From positions 1,418,572 to 1,482,571 of the forward strand of contig NW_017265142.1 of NCBI RefSeq assembly GCF_001638985.1: a DNA stretch of 64,000 nucleotides. Direction: 5' to 3'. The stretch comes from Phycomyces blakesleeanus NRRL 1555(-) (Eukaryota > Mucoromycota > Mucoromycetes > Mucorales > Phycomycetaceae). Each line of letters opens with the position of its first letter. The stretch's first letter is position 1. A program made the translations under genes and the position numbers. The notes beneath the pieces were generated by a model that made no database searches, was not told the origin of the DNA, and saw only the letters and a program-made list of their open reading frames with translations. Positions 1 to 11,715 of the stretch are shown here, piece after piece.

Positions 1-1500
1 ATTCTTTCGCGATAGTTTTAATACACTCTAGGACGTCTGTTAAAGAGCTACAACATACTATGCTAGTATAGATATATATATATAGTATTAATAAAAAGTT
101 ATATGAAAAAAAGTGGAAATTTTCAGTGGCCCGGTTTTTTAGGTAAAGGTATCTTTTTTTATTTTTCATTAATAAGATACCCTTTCTTCAAAATGCATTT
201 ATACATTCTGCTTTGCATGGATTCAATTAGATTCTTGCACATCTCCTCTGGGATACTATCCCACTCATTCTGGAAACGGGATCACAATTCCCTCATTGAG
301 CTGGCTGACTCTTCATATTGGTAGAGTTTACCCTTTGTGTACGCCCAAAGGTTTTCGATGGGATTAAGGTCAGGCGAAAACGGTGGGAAATCAATGACCT
401 CAATCCCCTCTGCCTTCAACCACTTTCTGGTATTGGCTGCAGTGTGTGACCGGGCGTTATCATGCAAAAACATGATATCGGACTTGATGAGATTCTGCTT
501 CTTCAAGGTCTTCAGTAAGCCCTGCTCCAAAACTGTTACGTATTTTGGGCTTGTCATGGTTTCATTGATCTTGAGAAGCTCTCCGTGACCTCTGGACGAA
601 AAGCATCCCCAAACCATAACGTGTCCTCCAGCACGAACAGGGGAAGTCTTATCCTTATATTTTTTAATTGCCGACTTCTTCAACTTCCACCTCCATCACT
701 TTCCATCCGAGCCAAAGCGATTCACCTTACATTCGTCTGAGAAGACAACACACTTCCAGTCCTCCACGGTGAAGTTGATATAGTTCCTTGCGAACTCCAT
801 AGGCTGCTTGCGGATAGCGGGGTTTGTTTTTACCTTCGGAGGTGGTTCCAAGGTACAGATGAACCCAGATGCTTTTAGCAAGGTGCGGATTGCTGGAGCC
901 TTGACAGCAAAACCTTCACCACATAGCCGTCTCTCTGCCTCTGTTGTTGTCATAAATTCCTCATTTAGGAATGCATAGATGATATGGTGGGCGAGCCTTT
1001 CATCGATTTGGGCAGGTCTACCCCCAGGAACTGAGGTAGAGATGTTCAATTTTCTTCGATATCTCTTGACAGAAGTCTGCGAAACACCAACAATCTTTGC
1101 TACCTCGGCTGTAGACTTTCCATGTCTAAGTTCAACTTCAATTGAGAGTATTTTGTCGCGTGAGATGGGAGACATTTTTGTTTTAAAGTTGAGCAAAGGA
1201 ACAAGGAAAACTCTGAAAAATTCAATATAATATATCTATTTTGTTTGCATGATTGTGATGTAATGACAAGACACACTCCGTATAAAAATTATCATAAAGC
1301 AGTTCTGCATTGAAAGTAAAGAAATAATGCTTTACTCTATTTTTTGGCCCATACCTAAAAAACCGGGCCACTGAAAATTTCCACTTTTTTTCATATAACT
1401 TTTTATTAATACTATATATATATATATATCTATACTAGCATAGTATGTTGTAGCTCTTTAACAGATGTCCTAGAGTGTATTAAAACTATCGCGAAAGAAT
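1..1500 (-). mobile_element. Tc1/mariner element with ~145 bp inverted repeats
   Basis: The first ~145 bases of the window reappear as the reverse complement at 1356-1500, with one clear mismatch and a small AT-microsatellite indel. Between them lies a Tc1-type transposase on the minus strand. An inner part of each repeat reads CAGTGGCCCGGTTTTTTAGG, which resembles a classical Tc1 terminus, so the outer ~120 bases may be captured flank (see findings). The left end coincides with the window start, so the repeat may extend outside. A terminal TA duplication cannot be checked. Confidence 0.9.
159..1175 (-). pseudogene. Tc1-family DD34E transposase, two in-frame TGA stops
   Basis: This would cut and paste the surrounding element. 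The frame opens at ATG 1175 (MSPISRDK). It begins with a helix-turn-helix region (TAEVAKIVGVSQTSVKRYRR) and continues through the DDE core. The catalytic residues are D in VVFSDECK, D in FLHDNARSH and E in LNPIENLW, with 34 residues between the second D and the E, the Tc1 signature. The single frame is broken by TGA at 696-698, just after the first catalytic block, and by TGA at 282-284. The reading resumes in frame after each and ends at TAA 159-161. Total length of about 338 codons is normal for Tc1. The second stop sits where Trp is plausible (TGG to TGA). The copy cannot encode active protein without suppression. Confidence 0.92.
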
Positions 1501-2493
1501 AAGAACTCAAGAAGATATAAGTTGCGGAGTACAAATTTTACATTTGCTGGCCCGGTTTTTGAATTTACTATAAATAGCAAGATATCCAACAAGATTGCGT
1601 CATAAAGTATGTAATAACAACAGCTCCTTATAATCTTCTGCATAACTGGCTATTGATACAATGTATTTGTGACTAATTATTATTACTTCTTTATTGTCAA
1701 GTTTAAATTTAGGGATAGTAATTGAATATATTGTATTCTTTTCAGGACACGCCATTTTGCCCTGAAGGACTAAAGAACGACCCCGGACTGCGGAGAGGTA
1801 GTCACAATTAATTAGCCCGGTTAGATAGAAACGTCGTACCCGTAATATTGCTGCACACCCAAGCTAGTTAAGTTGTACATAATAATGAATTGGAAGGCAT
1901 TCTGCTTCCTTTTGCTTACACTGAACCGTTTCTGAAAGGCGGTCGATTATTAAAAGTAAAAAAAAAAATTAATATTAATACTGACAATAAGAAAATTAGC
2001 CAATAGAAACTTTCAATAGAATAATAATAATAATTGGAAAAAAAAAAGAGTTTTCCAAATAATCACAAATGTTGTGATTTCAATTCCATGATTCAAGTTT
2101 GTATCAAACTTGGGAATTTAAAATATTTTATTTTATTTGATCTGTCTAATATTTTAATTTATCTGTGCAGCTTAATATTAGCACTAATGTAAATAAATAC
2201 ACACAGACATACATATATACATATGTACATACATCCAAATACGTACACACAAACACACAGACACACACATACTTATGAACTACTTTTTACATCTATATAT
2301 TATATTATGTGCTTAGAATTTTGTAAAACTGGACCAAGTTCATCGGTGGATTGAATTCACAAGGGGAGGTTGTCGTTCTCATTTCACGTGACATGTTCCT
2401 GACCCAATGGGAGACAACGAAGTCATGTAACCCTTTTTTTTTCTCTCGCGTCTTCCTTTCTACCTCAAAAAGAAAAACGGGTGCTTGGTTTCA
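1501..2493. other. Intergenic region upstream of the SWI3-like gene
   Basis: No ORF is supported. The stretch contains another GGCCCGGTTTTT motif at about 1550, like the inner Tc1 terminus, possibly a fragment of a related element. It also holds A/T homopolymers and an ACACA/ACATA-rich microsatellite at 2200-2275. The promoter of the gene starting at 2494 should lie in the last few hundred bases; I see no convincing TATA box. Confidence 0.5.
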
Positions 2494-5383
2494 ATGGCGG
2501 CGCCTCAGCAACCGAAGATTGACTTTAACTTTTACGAACAACCAAGCACAATATCATATTTTGATGCCATTATTGACCATCTAAGAAGCGATCTTGCCGC
2601 CGAAGGTGCTGACACAGCACTCTCTGCACCAGAACTTGCTTTTTTCACCGCGCGGTTTCAACATTTCCAACAAGATACACTCGGTGTCGAAGCAGCAGAG
2701 GCAGCTCACAAGGCTGGACAACCCATCGAACCACGCTTACCCGCACACTTCTTCAATGTTGAGCAACTCAGCGTGTCATCGCCCCTTTATACAATTCTCT
2801 TGGCTGCATATTCCTTCCAATGGGATAGAGAAATGGACGACTGGCAATTAGATGCACCGGAAGGCAGACCAATGTACTTAAAATTAACAGCATATATCAG
2901 AGAAAGACTTGTAGCTGCAGGATTCTATAAACTGCCCTGTATTGGATTCGCAGAAGACGTTTTGTTAAACAAGCGAAAGGAATTTACTTGGATGATACAA
3001 TCTATGAAAGGTAATAACTTTACGGTCTGACCAAGCCTCTAAAAAAGGAATAGAAAAAAAAAGAAAAGGAAAAACGAAGAAATAGGAAGGAAAGAAGAAA
3101 TACTTTAAGCATAGAATACAATATGGTTCTCTTTTGTCATAACTCTTTTTGTATTTTTTTTTTTAAAAAAAAAAGGTGAATTGGCTGAGAATGACACTAC
3201 AGCAACACACATTCTCCATGGGAACGACAATACTTCCCATGACAACCATTCAGGTAGAATCATCGAGCGAAAAAATAATCGAGTACTGGTACATTATCTC
3301 GGCCTACCAACATCTTACGACACATGGAAGGATGAGACTGAGTGCAAGGCAATGAAAGAAATGAATCCAATCAATCAAACACAATATCATGTCAAGGCAA
3401 GCTGGCTTAAAGACAGCTTTTTGTATAATGAGTGGATGAACGAAGCTGATTACGATGAACCCGATCACCAAACATCTCCCACCACTCTTAAACGATCTGG
3501 CGAACTAAGCCAATTGAACGATATTTCCAGTCCAGCTAAGAAAGCCAAGACTCCTACACCTAGTAGTATTAAGGAGCCTACAGAACCTGAAGAACCTCCT
3601 GTACAAGAATCTCCTCAAATAAAACATATACGAGAAGAAGAACAGCAAAAATTCGTGTCCAAGCAACCCACCGACATTATCATACCATCATATGCCGCTT
3701 GGTTTGATATGACACAAATTAATGAGATCGAAGAACGTTTTATGCCAGAATTCTTTAATAACAAGAACAAATCAAAGACCCCAAGTGCATACAAAGATTA
3801 TAGAGATTTTATCATAAACACTTATCGTATGAACCCTCTCGAATATTTGAGTATTACTGCCTGTAGACGTAATCTTATCGGTGATGTATGTTCGATCATC
3901 CGTGTCCATGCATTTCTCGAACAATGGGGATTGATTAATTACCAAGTAAGTACATATACAAAAAAGAGAGAGTGAAAGGTGAAGAGAAAGAAAGAAAAAA
4001 AATCACGTAGAAGATATACAAATCTTATACATTCTTCATAATTACCATGACACCTCTCCATTTACTTCCCTCTCCTCCCCCTCTCCCCGTCCCAAAAAAA
4101 AGGTTGATCTTGAGGCAAAGCCATCCAACATCATTCCTGCTTTTGATTCACAGTACAAAATTATTTCTGAAGACCCACCAGCCGAACATCCAATTGTCGA
4201 CGAAATACCTGTAAAAACACCAACACCAAAAGATCATAAAGAAGTTCCCCGTGGAAATTGCAATACCTGCGGAGAAAAATGTGTAGACGATTATTACGAG
4301 AGTAGCCAGGCCAATGGAATTTGTCTGTGTAAATCATGCTATCTTGAAGGGAAATACCCCGTCGAGTTACATACAGGTGACTTTATACGACATTTGAAAG
4401 AAAAGGAAAAGGAAAAGGAAAAGGAAGAAAAATGGACAAAAGATGAAGAGAAACAGCTCTTGGAAGGACTTGAATTATACGACGACGATTGGAACAAGGT
4501 GGCGGACCATGTTGGCTGCCGGACCCGAGACGCTTGCGTATTGCACTACTTGGATCTGTCAACCAAGGATCCGTTTGTGGACACCGAGATTGCTAAACTT
4601 GGCATTCTCCAATTCGACAAGAGCGAACCAACAGAGAATCCAATCATGTCTACTGTCGCCTTCTTGGCCTCAACTGTCGATCCAGTAGTTGCTAAAGCAG
4701 CTTCTAAACAAGATGCAAATCAAAAGATGAAGCGAGACCCAAAAAAAGGAGAGAATGGAGAAGAGGAAGAAAACGCGTTGCGTACATTGGCGTTTAAGGT
4801 TATACGGGCAAAACTGGATCGGTTTGAGGATCAGCTAGCGAATTACAAAGAAAAAGAGGAATTTGTAGAAGAAGAAAAACAACGCATCGAAAGAGAGCGT
4901 CAACGACTGGCAGTTGACCGTATAGCGTTCAAAAAGAAAGTTCAGCTTATAGAGCAAGAGATTATACAACGAAATGGGGTTGCTGCCGCAATGTCAAACG
5001 CAATTACTCCTGCGCAAATACAACAGCAGATGGCTGGTGCAGGGCTCGCAGGGCGGATGCCAATGATGTTAAGTACGCAACAGCAGCAGCAACTCCAACA
5101 ACAAATGCAGCAACAGCAACAACACCAGCAGCAACAGCATCAGTCGCACCAACACCAGCAATTACAGCAGCAGAATCAACATCAACAACAGCAGCAGCAA
5201 CAGCAGGTACAACAGCATTCACACCAGCATCAACAGGATCAAGTTATGCAACAGCAGCATCAACAACAGCATTCTCAAACTCAACAACAGAGGTTCCAGC
5301 TTCAGTTACAAATGCAAATGCAAGCCCAACAACAGGGACAATTTCGGCCATCTATGCCTGGAAGCAACTTCAGACAATTCTAA
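2494..5383 (+). CDS. SWI/SNF-RSC subunit, SWI3/RSC8/SMARCC family
   Basis: Scaffold subunit of an ATP-dependent chromatin-remodelling complex, acting in the nucleus. I place exons at 2494-3010, 3176-3945 and 4103-5383 (introns GTAATA..AAG and GTAAGT..AAG, 165 and 157 nt); the phases join cleanly to 855 codons. ATG 2494 is the first Met of the frame. Domains in order: a SMARCC N-terminal region; a SWIRM domain at about residues 337-429 (from DIIIPSYAAWF to FLEQWGLINYQ); a ZZ-type zinc finger at about 480-515 (CNTCGEKC, then CLCKSC); a SANT domain at about 539-588 (KWTKDEEKQLLEGLELY); a SWIRM-associated stretch (PIMSTVAFLAS) near 610; a coiled coil at about 660-720; and a Gln-rich tail from about 757. 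This is the family's standard architecture, so the assignment is firm. Whether it serves the SWI/SNF or the RSC complex cannot be told. It is the only clear host protein gene here. Confidence 0.95.
5085..5335 (+). repeat. CAG/CAA-rich tract coding poly-Gln
   Basis: Interrupted CAG/CAA/CAT repeats code the Gln/His-rich C-terminal tail of the SWI3-like protein. The codons are mixed rather than pure CAG, which usually limits slippage. The antisense Ala/Val-rich frame here is a by-product. Confidence 0.9.
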
Positions 5384-5670
5384 ACTCTCACTCACTCACT
5401 CAAACTCACACTCACAATCACACACAATCACACACAATCACAAAACCACACACACACACTCCAAAAAAAAAGGCATATTCTCATGTCATTAATACAGAAA
5501 TTACTTCCGATAAAAATAATGAGGGAGGTTGTATAAAATAACAAGAACATCATATACAAAAAATTGGTTAAACTAAGAAGCAAGAAATTTCTGTAAAAGT
5601 TCAACCATGAACAAAGATACGAAAATAGAGAAGAGAGAGTTTCAATATTAAGCTGAAAAGAGAGAAAGTG

Positions 5671-5701
<31 letters not shown>

Positions 5702-5705
5702 AAGT
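5384..5705. repeat. CA-rich and GA microsatellites in the 3' flank
   Basis: An ACTC/CACA-rich tract at 5390-5460 directly follows the stop codon, and a perfect GA run lies at about 5676-5702. The 3' UTR and polyadenylation site of the upstream gene should be within this stretch. No ORF is supported. Confidence 0.7.
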
Positions 5706-5725
5706 CATATCTATATGAAAGGTTA

Positions 5726-5905
5726 ACAGATGAAAATATTTTATTACTGGGTTTTTTGGGCCTTACACACTATAACATATAGGAAACTCACTGAGAACTG
5801 AAGGAGAATTAATTAAGGGTGGAAAGTTGAAAAATACTTTATTGCTGATTTTTTTAGATCTTTCACACTGTAGCATTTAAGCAACTCAATAAGAACTCAA
5901 GAATA
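5726..5905 (-). mobile_element. Two LINE 3'-tail scraps
   Basis: Two short segments (about 5726-5815 and 5829-5905) each read, on the minus strand, like the terminal ~80 bases of the LINE family seen at 6653-8098 and 13452-18886. The shared pattern is a TTGAGT or CTCAGTGAG-type segment, then a purine-rich stretch, then AATAAAATATTTTC. They look like very strongly 5'-truncated insertions. Confidence 0.5.
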
Positions 5906-6035
5906 GTTGAAACGAAATTAAAAAAAAAATGTAAAATCCTAAATATAAGAGAAAGAGAAAGAAAACCAAATAAAGGGACATAAATCATTTAATAAAGCAT
6001 GACAAGAGTGTAACCACTGAAAAAACGAGTGAACA

Positions 6036-6062
6036 GAATAATAATAATAATAATAATAATAA
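6036..6062. repeat. AAT trinucleotide microsatellite
   Basis: A run of AAT/ATA units in otherwise AT-rich sequence, with no gene attached. Confidence 0.8.
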
Positions 6063-6104
6063 ACTCTATTGACAGGGAACAACTTTGACACTACAACAAG
6101 AAAA

Positions 6105-6140
6105 GGGGTCACTATTGGGGTCACTATTGGGGTCACTTTA
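6105..6140. repeat. 12-bp tandem repeat, three units
   Basis: Three consecutive copies of GGGGTCACTATT (the last diverged to end in TTA), followed by a GC-rich stretch with two GTTTGGACCC motifs. The region after it (6215-6275) resembles 25895-25960, upstream of the long LINE at 26050, so it may be a remnant of that LINE's 5' region. Confidence 0.6.
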
Positions 6141-6374
6141 GGGGCCTTTTTCGTTTGGACCCCCTGTTTGGACCCTTTACTTTTATGGAATAATATGTAT
6201 CTATGCTCTCTTAACGATGTAGAGTTTTATTCACATACCAATAAACGCTTTGATAGGTTATACTCGTCTTTTTAGTAGTATAATGCGCTTAGAAAACCAG
6301 ACTTCGCTAAGAAAAAAATCATTCTATTCCATGTATCTTCTGCATTTCTTATTATTTTAAGGCAGTTCTCGAAC

Positions 6375-6520
6375 AAACCAAAACATCTGTTAAAGAAGTA
6401 CAATATACTATAATATTAGCTATAAATACAATGTTAATAGAAAGTTATACAGTAGTCCCTCAATAATTTCACGACCTAGGTAAGGCTAGGTGCTTTGATA
6501 TTATTGAAGAGTGAAATTAA
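6375..6520 (+). mobile_element. Tc1/pogo-like terminus beside a copy of the first element's outer repeat
   Basis: Bases ~6385-6466 are a diverged copy of the outer inverted-repeat sequence of the element at 1-1500 (shared TCTGTTAAAGA, ACTATA, TAAAGTTATA blocks). Right after it comes CAGTAGTCCCTCAATAATTT, which looks like the terminus of a Tc1/pogo element preceded by TA. No transposase belongs to it; the adjacent LINE insertion may have removed the rest. Confidence 0.45.
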
Positions 6521-7136
6521 GAACGTCTATATTTCCTGGTAGACGGTAAAGGATTAGCCTAAAATGAGGCTTATATACCAGGAAATAAAGCAAAAAAACT
6601 CATCTACTAGAAAATAAGAAAATTCATAATTCAATACATTAGTAGTAGACAGGTGAAAATATTTTATTGTGGGTTTTTCTAGGCCTTACGTATTTTAGCA
6701 TATTGACTACCCAATGAGAGCTGAGAAATATCTGAAATTAAAGTAACCCTCTAAATATGAGGGGGAATAAAAAAATATGTAAAAAGTGAAGGATAATTAA
6801 AGAAAAAGTATGGAACACGCATGACAGAGACAAAGATGAATAGTCAGCAAAAACAGTAAGAGAGCACGTAAAAAACCCCCTGTGTGGGAAAACGGCTTTT
6901 AGAAATACTAAGACTAAAATAGATAATACAGCTGGTAAGAATACAGGTGAAATAAATGTATAAGAAAAATAAATGACACAAAAGAATCGAGAATAAGTAA
7001 CTAGGTACTGACGGCACCAGAATTGGGAACGGATTTCAGTAGGGATAGAAACTCCAAAGAGGGATTCCTTTTAGCAACTCGGACGATCCATTTATGGATC
7101 CAGAATACACAACGATACCAGACCAAGTCAGTCCTC

Positions 7137-8040
7137 CTAGGCACAATTTTGGGCGGGCACAGATGGAGGGGGTTGACAAGGAACGCTGGAAATTTTGGAT
7201 AGAAGATGAGGGAACGGATCACCAGGAACAGGTTCTTGGGTGGGTGGCAGGATGCAGTGGGGACAGGTTGGTTTTGTGGCATGGAATTTCGCTGCAAGGT
7301 CGATGAGAATTTGACCATGAGCTTTTTTTTCTGGCAGTTTGTAGGATGAGGTGGTTTGATCAACTACACGTAGCAAGGAAAGCAAGCACAGCCACCAATC
7401 ACACCATGTACCAGGCGATTTGAAAGACCTGGGGAGACAGTTGAGAGCATAGTCGATGAGATGACCCTCTGGAGAAGGAGCAGGATCCATCAAAGACCAG
7501 AGTTTTTGAATGAGAGTGATTGTGGCAGAGCATATGAGCATGTGGTTTCGGTTACCCTTGATAGCGCCACATTGGCACTCAACTGATGGTGTGGGTGCTA
7601 GCCAAGCAATTCGCCATTTGATCAGCCGGCGTCGTTCTGAGCGAGTGCAGGGCAGTAGTAAGACCGGATCCCAGACAGGTTTGCACAAGCCTCTAGCGAC
7701 AGTTACCGGACGGTTAACGCTCGCAAGTTGCATGTCGATTTCTTTTTGGCACAGTAGAACATAAGCTTCTTTTAATGGGTCCTTCGACCGAGGTTGATGT
7801 TCTTTCAGCAATTGGGCCTTTTTCCACAGTACACTAAGACGAAGCTCACCCCATGTCGTTTTTTCTTTGGAAAGGTCCAGCTACGTGGTAAGAGCTTTGA
7901 TCAGGGAGTCTGAGGGTAGTGTTTCAGCACGACGAAAAAATTTGGTTTGAAGAGCACGGGAACGGGTGAATAGGTTGGGTAGAGCAGCTAATGCAGCGAT
8001 ATGAACAACTCCCATCGTTGCATCTTTAAAGAGGTTTCGA
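7137..8040 (-). pseudogene. LINE ORF2 C-terminal fragment with CCHC motif
   Basis: Remnant of a LINE reverse-transcriptase polyprotein, downstream of the RT domain. It contains LKEAYVLLCQKEIDMQLAS, then a CCHC-like knuckle (CQCGAIKGNRNHMLIC), then a conserved block beginning LWSLMDPAPSPEGHLIDYAL. A stop separates the part above 7878 from the 7137-7811 frame. This copy is better preserved than the matching part of copy 2, where the frame has more breaks. There is no endonuclease or RT domain here, so it is a truncated, immobile fragment. Confidence 0.85.
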
Positions 8041-8098
8041 TCCCGCAATCTTTGGCTATGGGTACTAACGCATTTCTCGTCGATATCTTTGCGGGCTC

Positions 8099-8641
8099 TG
8101 TGGTGATCCAGACACTCGGATGTTGGATTTATCACATATAAGAACATATTCATATTGGGATAGCGTAGTAGCTATCCCCTTGTCAGTATAATATATATAT
8201 AAACGATGAAGTAATCGGGCCAATAATTATTACAGTTAGTACTGTAGATAATATCTTAAAGATTGTTAACATAATTATATCATACTGCCGGGTAAACTGT
8301 GTCAGATCGATATGGAGCTAATTTAGTAGGAAGTCCTAAAGCTCTAGTGTAAAAGAGAAAAGAATAGCTAAGAGCTAAAGAAGTACGATTTATGACTTGA
8401 TGTCATAATTATAACACCAACACTAGTTAAGCAGTAAATACACTCTAATAACTAAATATAGTAAAGGAAGAAAGCCTTAAGAAACTAAGACGTAATGACA
8501 AGAGCAGATTGTGTTTTCTTATAAAAAGGGACACTTTTTATTTATGAATAAAGGACAACTTATATACAGTCTCAAAGTATTTCTATACATCTCTATTATC
8601 AAATTTATTATTTTCTATTGTTTCGTACCTGAAATACCACA
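8099..8641. mobile_element. Solo LTR, 543 bp, TSD GGCTC
   Basis: The segment begins TGTGGTGATC and ends AAATACCACA (inverted TGTGG/CCACA ends). It is flanked on both sides by the 5-bp duplication GGCTC (8094-8098 and 8642-8646). A nearly identical copy lies at 20911-21454. No internal retrotransposon sequence is attached, so it is a solo LTR left by recombination, inserted into LINE copy 1. Confidence 0.92.
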
Positions 8642-8947
8642 GGCTCGATACTAGTGGTAGACAGATACACTTTTCACAAAATTGAATTTTATTTGTTTTT
8701 TTTTAAATGAATATGAGTGGACAATCTTGAACAATATTTGTTCAAAAAGTTATCCCTCTTTTTTGAAGAACAAATTGTTGAACAATCCTTGAAACATTTA
8801 CTAATTTAGATATAATAACTCTGATTGGTATGTTCTTTAAATATATGACCTCATTATGGTCGAGTTCTCTAGTCTTTCATTTAAATTAGTATTATTCATG
8901 GATAATACAAATAATATACTACTCTTTCTATTTAACTTATCACTACT

Positions 8948-10264
8948 ATGCCACGATATAACAGAAAACAAAAAGCGATCCGTGAAATCAAAGAGTCTTG
9001 CAAGAATTTTGATGAAGATTTGGATCAGAAAATATTTGATTTGGAGGAACTGGCCCTGTTTGATGACAGAGACACTGAAATATACAATGATATGATCGAC
9101 AGGTACTCATTGTTTATTGACCACAATAAAGTTGAAGAGGATATTGTAGAAGATATTATCTCGTATAAATACCTATATAAGGGAAAGAATGCCATCCCAA
9201 AACTAGTGACAAAGGAAAATAAATTAGAGTTCTTGGAAAACATAGGTGAAGATGGTTTTCTGAAAGAAATCAGAATGAGCAAGACTTCCTTCAATAAGCT
9301 TTACAATATGGTGAAGGATCATGCGTTCTATCAATCACCTGCAACCTCAAAGCAAATAGACGTCAAGCTTCAGCTTGCTATTATTCTTGAGCAACTGAGA
9401 TCAAGTGGTAATGATGCAGCATTCAGTCGAATTGCCAGAAGATCTGGTGTTGGAAGTAAATCGATCAAAATACTAGTACACTTATAATCATAAATATATA
9501 AAATTAACAAACCGTTAACCCCTTTTAATTCGTTAGAAGGAAGCATAAGAAACTTTATCCTTCGTTTCTTTTCAGTAATGATGTCAATGGAGGAAGATTT
9601 CATATTCTGGTCATTAGAATTTGAGAAGCAAACTATCATGAAAGAGAATGAGAAGCCTCTTGGATTCCCAAATCTTATTGGATTTCTCGATGGATGTACA
9701 TTTGACTTTGTTTGTGCTCCAACATAGAAAAGGTCCGAGGTCTATGACAGAAAGTTAGTATATTGTGGGAATATTCTTGCTGATTGTGATCACAACAGAA
9801 AGATACGTTACTTATCTACTGGATACTTTGGGAGCTCTCGTGATATGCGGGCTATTATCAAGTCTTCTCTGAGAACAAATTCAGAGCGATACTTCTCCAA
9901 GGAACAGTATGTCTTGGCCGACAGTAGATACAAAGCTACCAACTATGTTGTTCCTGTATGCAAGAAGCCAAGAAATCAACCAATGCACAAGTCCAATGAA
10001 AAATTCAATGTGTATATTGCAATGATGCATGTTAAGATTGAATACGCATTTGGTATACTGAAAGAGAGGTTCTATTCTCTCAAGAGTATTCCTGTTCAAA
10101 TCAAAAGCGAAGATGACATTAGGTTGGTGAATTCATGGATCCAGGCATGCATAATTTTAAACAACTTTCTAATGGATCAAGTAGATGACATGATGACAAT
10201 CAGAATTAAGAGTAAATGGGAAGCATTGGAGTTTGAAGAAATGAGACGGCTTGAGGAGGAGTGA
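8948..10264 (+). pseudogene. PIF/Harbinger DDE_4 transposase, one in-frame TAG
   Basis: Two exons fit: 8948-9455 and 9576-10264, with a 120-nt GTAAAT..TTTCAG intron that keeps the frame. The first exon ends in a helix-turn-helix-like region (AFSRIARRSGVG). The second carries the DDE triad: D in GFLDG (~9690), D in VLADSRY (~9919) and E in IEYAFGILKERF (~10038). The order and the LADSxY motif are typical of Harbinger transposases (HARBI1/DDE_Tnp_4). The frame is open apart from TAG at 9725-9727, shortly after the first D; a CAG to TAG change would explain it. One nonsense mutation suggests fairly recent loss. Confidence 0.85.
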
Positions 10265-10628
10265 GGTGATTCAAGAGTATACAGCAGAGCAGCTCCTGTT
10301 ATAGTACGTGGAGAAGATAAATACAATGAAATCAAGTTAATTGTACTTACATCAAATGGCAAAGCATCTCTTATGGAAAATTGATATAAATATATTACAT
10401 TGATCTTTTTTTTTGTACATTTCCATTTTAACTGTTATACATTTTTTCCATTGTTAATATAATTGTTTTTATTTTAATAAATTTGCTTATTCACATAAGG
10501 ATATTATACTAAACCATCATTAAAACATTGACACTAAGTATGAGATCAAAGTATAAAATACATCTTAAATTAATAGATATGTTGTATTAGCAATGTAGAT
10601 TAATCACTCTGTTTTTTTTATTATAACT

Positions 10629-11715
10629 TTAGGCATACTCCTCTCTTATTTTCTTCTCAGACCAATAAAACAAACTTGCCATCCCAAGTATCATATTCAT
10701 ATCTGCGTCTAATGTCTCTTTCTTCCAATGGTCTTCTCTGACCTTCAGAAAATAGGCTTCTTTAATGGCAATTTTCTTGTCTTGGAACGCCTTGGCAGCA
10801 GCATCCATCACCTTCAGCTTCTTATCTACTGCCTTCTCTCTCTCTTTGACAAGCTGGGCATGCGTCGAGTCTCTCTTCTTGGACTTGGTCATTTCTGGCA
10901 CAAGAGAACTAGTCAACAAATTGCTGGTAGGGCCCAGAGCAAGAAGTGAATCATCACCAGAAGTGTTCAGAGCAAGAGATGGATTTTTACCAGCAGTTCC
11001 CACAATCAGAGGTGCAATAAAGTCCAAAGCGTCCAACAAATGATGTTCATCTTTGCTGACAGGTTCCAGAATCGCAATTTCATCACCATTGTCTTGCTTT
11101 TTATCCTTGACAGAGATTTCTTTACGAGTTGCACTACTCATGCCATACTCTCTGGCAAAGCTGACAGGCTTGTCACTGTTTGAGACACATAGGGACTTGG
11201 TCATCCTTGTTTGCATGATCTCTTTCAATCTGAATAAATCAGGACAGATATCATTCAGTCTTCCTGTTAAAAACACAATTAGAATTAACAAAAGATATTG
11301 GATTTGATATGAACGTATGACCAAACTCTTCTTTTCTACTGACAGAATTATCAAAGCCATAAGAGCCTTCACCACTCTGCGTAAGAACTCTATAAGCATT
11401 ACAGTACTGCTTGTTTATTAGATGGTTAATCCTGGTCTTGATCTGCGAAGCTGGTTAGTCTATTTCTTGCTCGTCAAAGTATTGTTTGCAATTATTAATT
11501 ATTCCAGTATTGTTGATCTTAAATTTCTTTCCATCAGGAGTTTTCCCAAGGTACTTTTTGAGATTATTCTTACTATTCTTGAGTAAGAAATGGAGAATTT
11601 TCCCAAGAGAAATCATTCTGTCTTTTCTGCCATCAGATTCCTTCTATGATTTGTAAGGGGTAGTCGATTTATTTTCCTTAACTTTGAAAACACTGGTATT
11701 ATTGCTGAAAGACAT
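10629..11715 (-). pseudogene. Harbinger partner protein (Myb/SANT-like), broken
   Basis: Convergent to the transposase, 364 bp beyond its stop. The frame starts at ATG 11715 (MSFSNNTSVF). An intron is likely between about 11264 and 11330, before RLNDICPDLFRLK. The product is Lys-rich with a long C-terminal helix (KEREKAVDKKLKVMDAAAKA) and ends at 10629. In-frame stops occur in the N-terminal exon (TAG after KSTTPYKS, TAA after DEQEID). Position and character match the Myb-like second protein Harbinger elements need for nuclear import and DNA binding. That role is inferred from context; the Myb fold itself is not evident to me. Confidence 0.55.

Larger units (their letters stand above)
6653..8655 (-). 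mobile_element. 5'-truncated LINE (copy 1), split by a solo LTR
   Basis: Reverse-strand copy of the LINE family of 13452-18886. It keeps only the C-terminal part of ORF2 and the 3' UTR. Its 3' end (near 6653) borders TAGTAGTAGACAG. On the 5' side, beyond the solo LTR at 8099-8641, lies the same motif as GTGGTAGACAGAT (8653-8665). Similarity to copy 2 starts at about 8030. The remaining 5' piece (8030-8098 plus 8642-8655) is unmatched. Confidence 0.8.

Noticed and set aside
5004..5222. Ala/Val-rich frame on the minus strand
   Set aside because: It is the antisense of the CAG/CAA tract in the SWI3-like gene; codon periodicity of the sense strand keeps it open.
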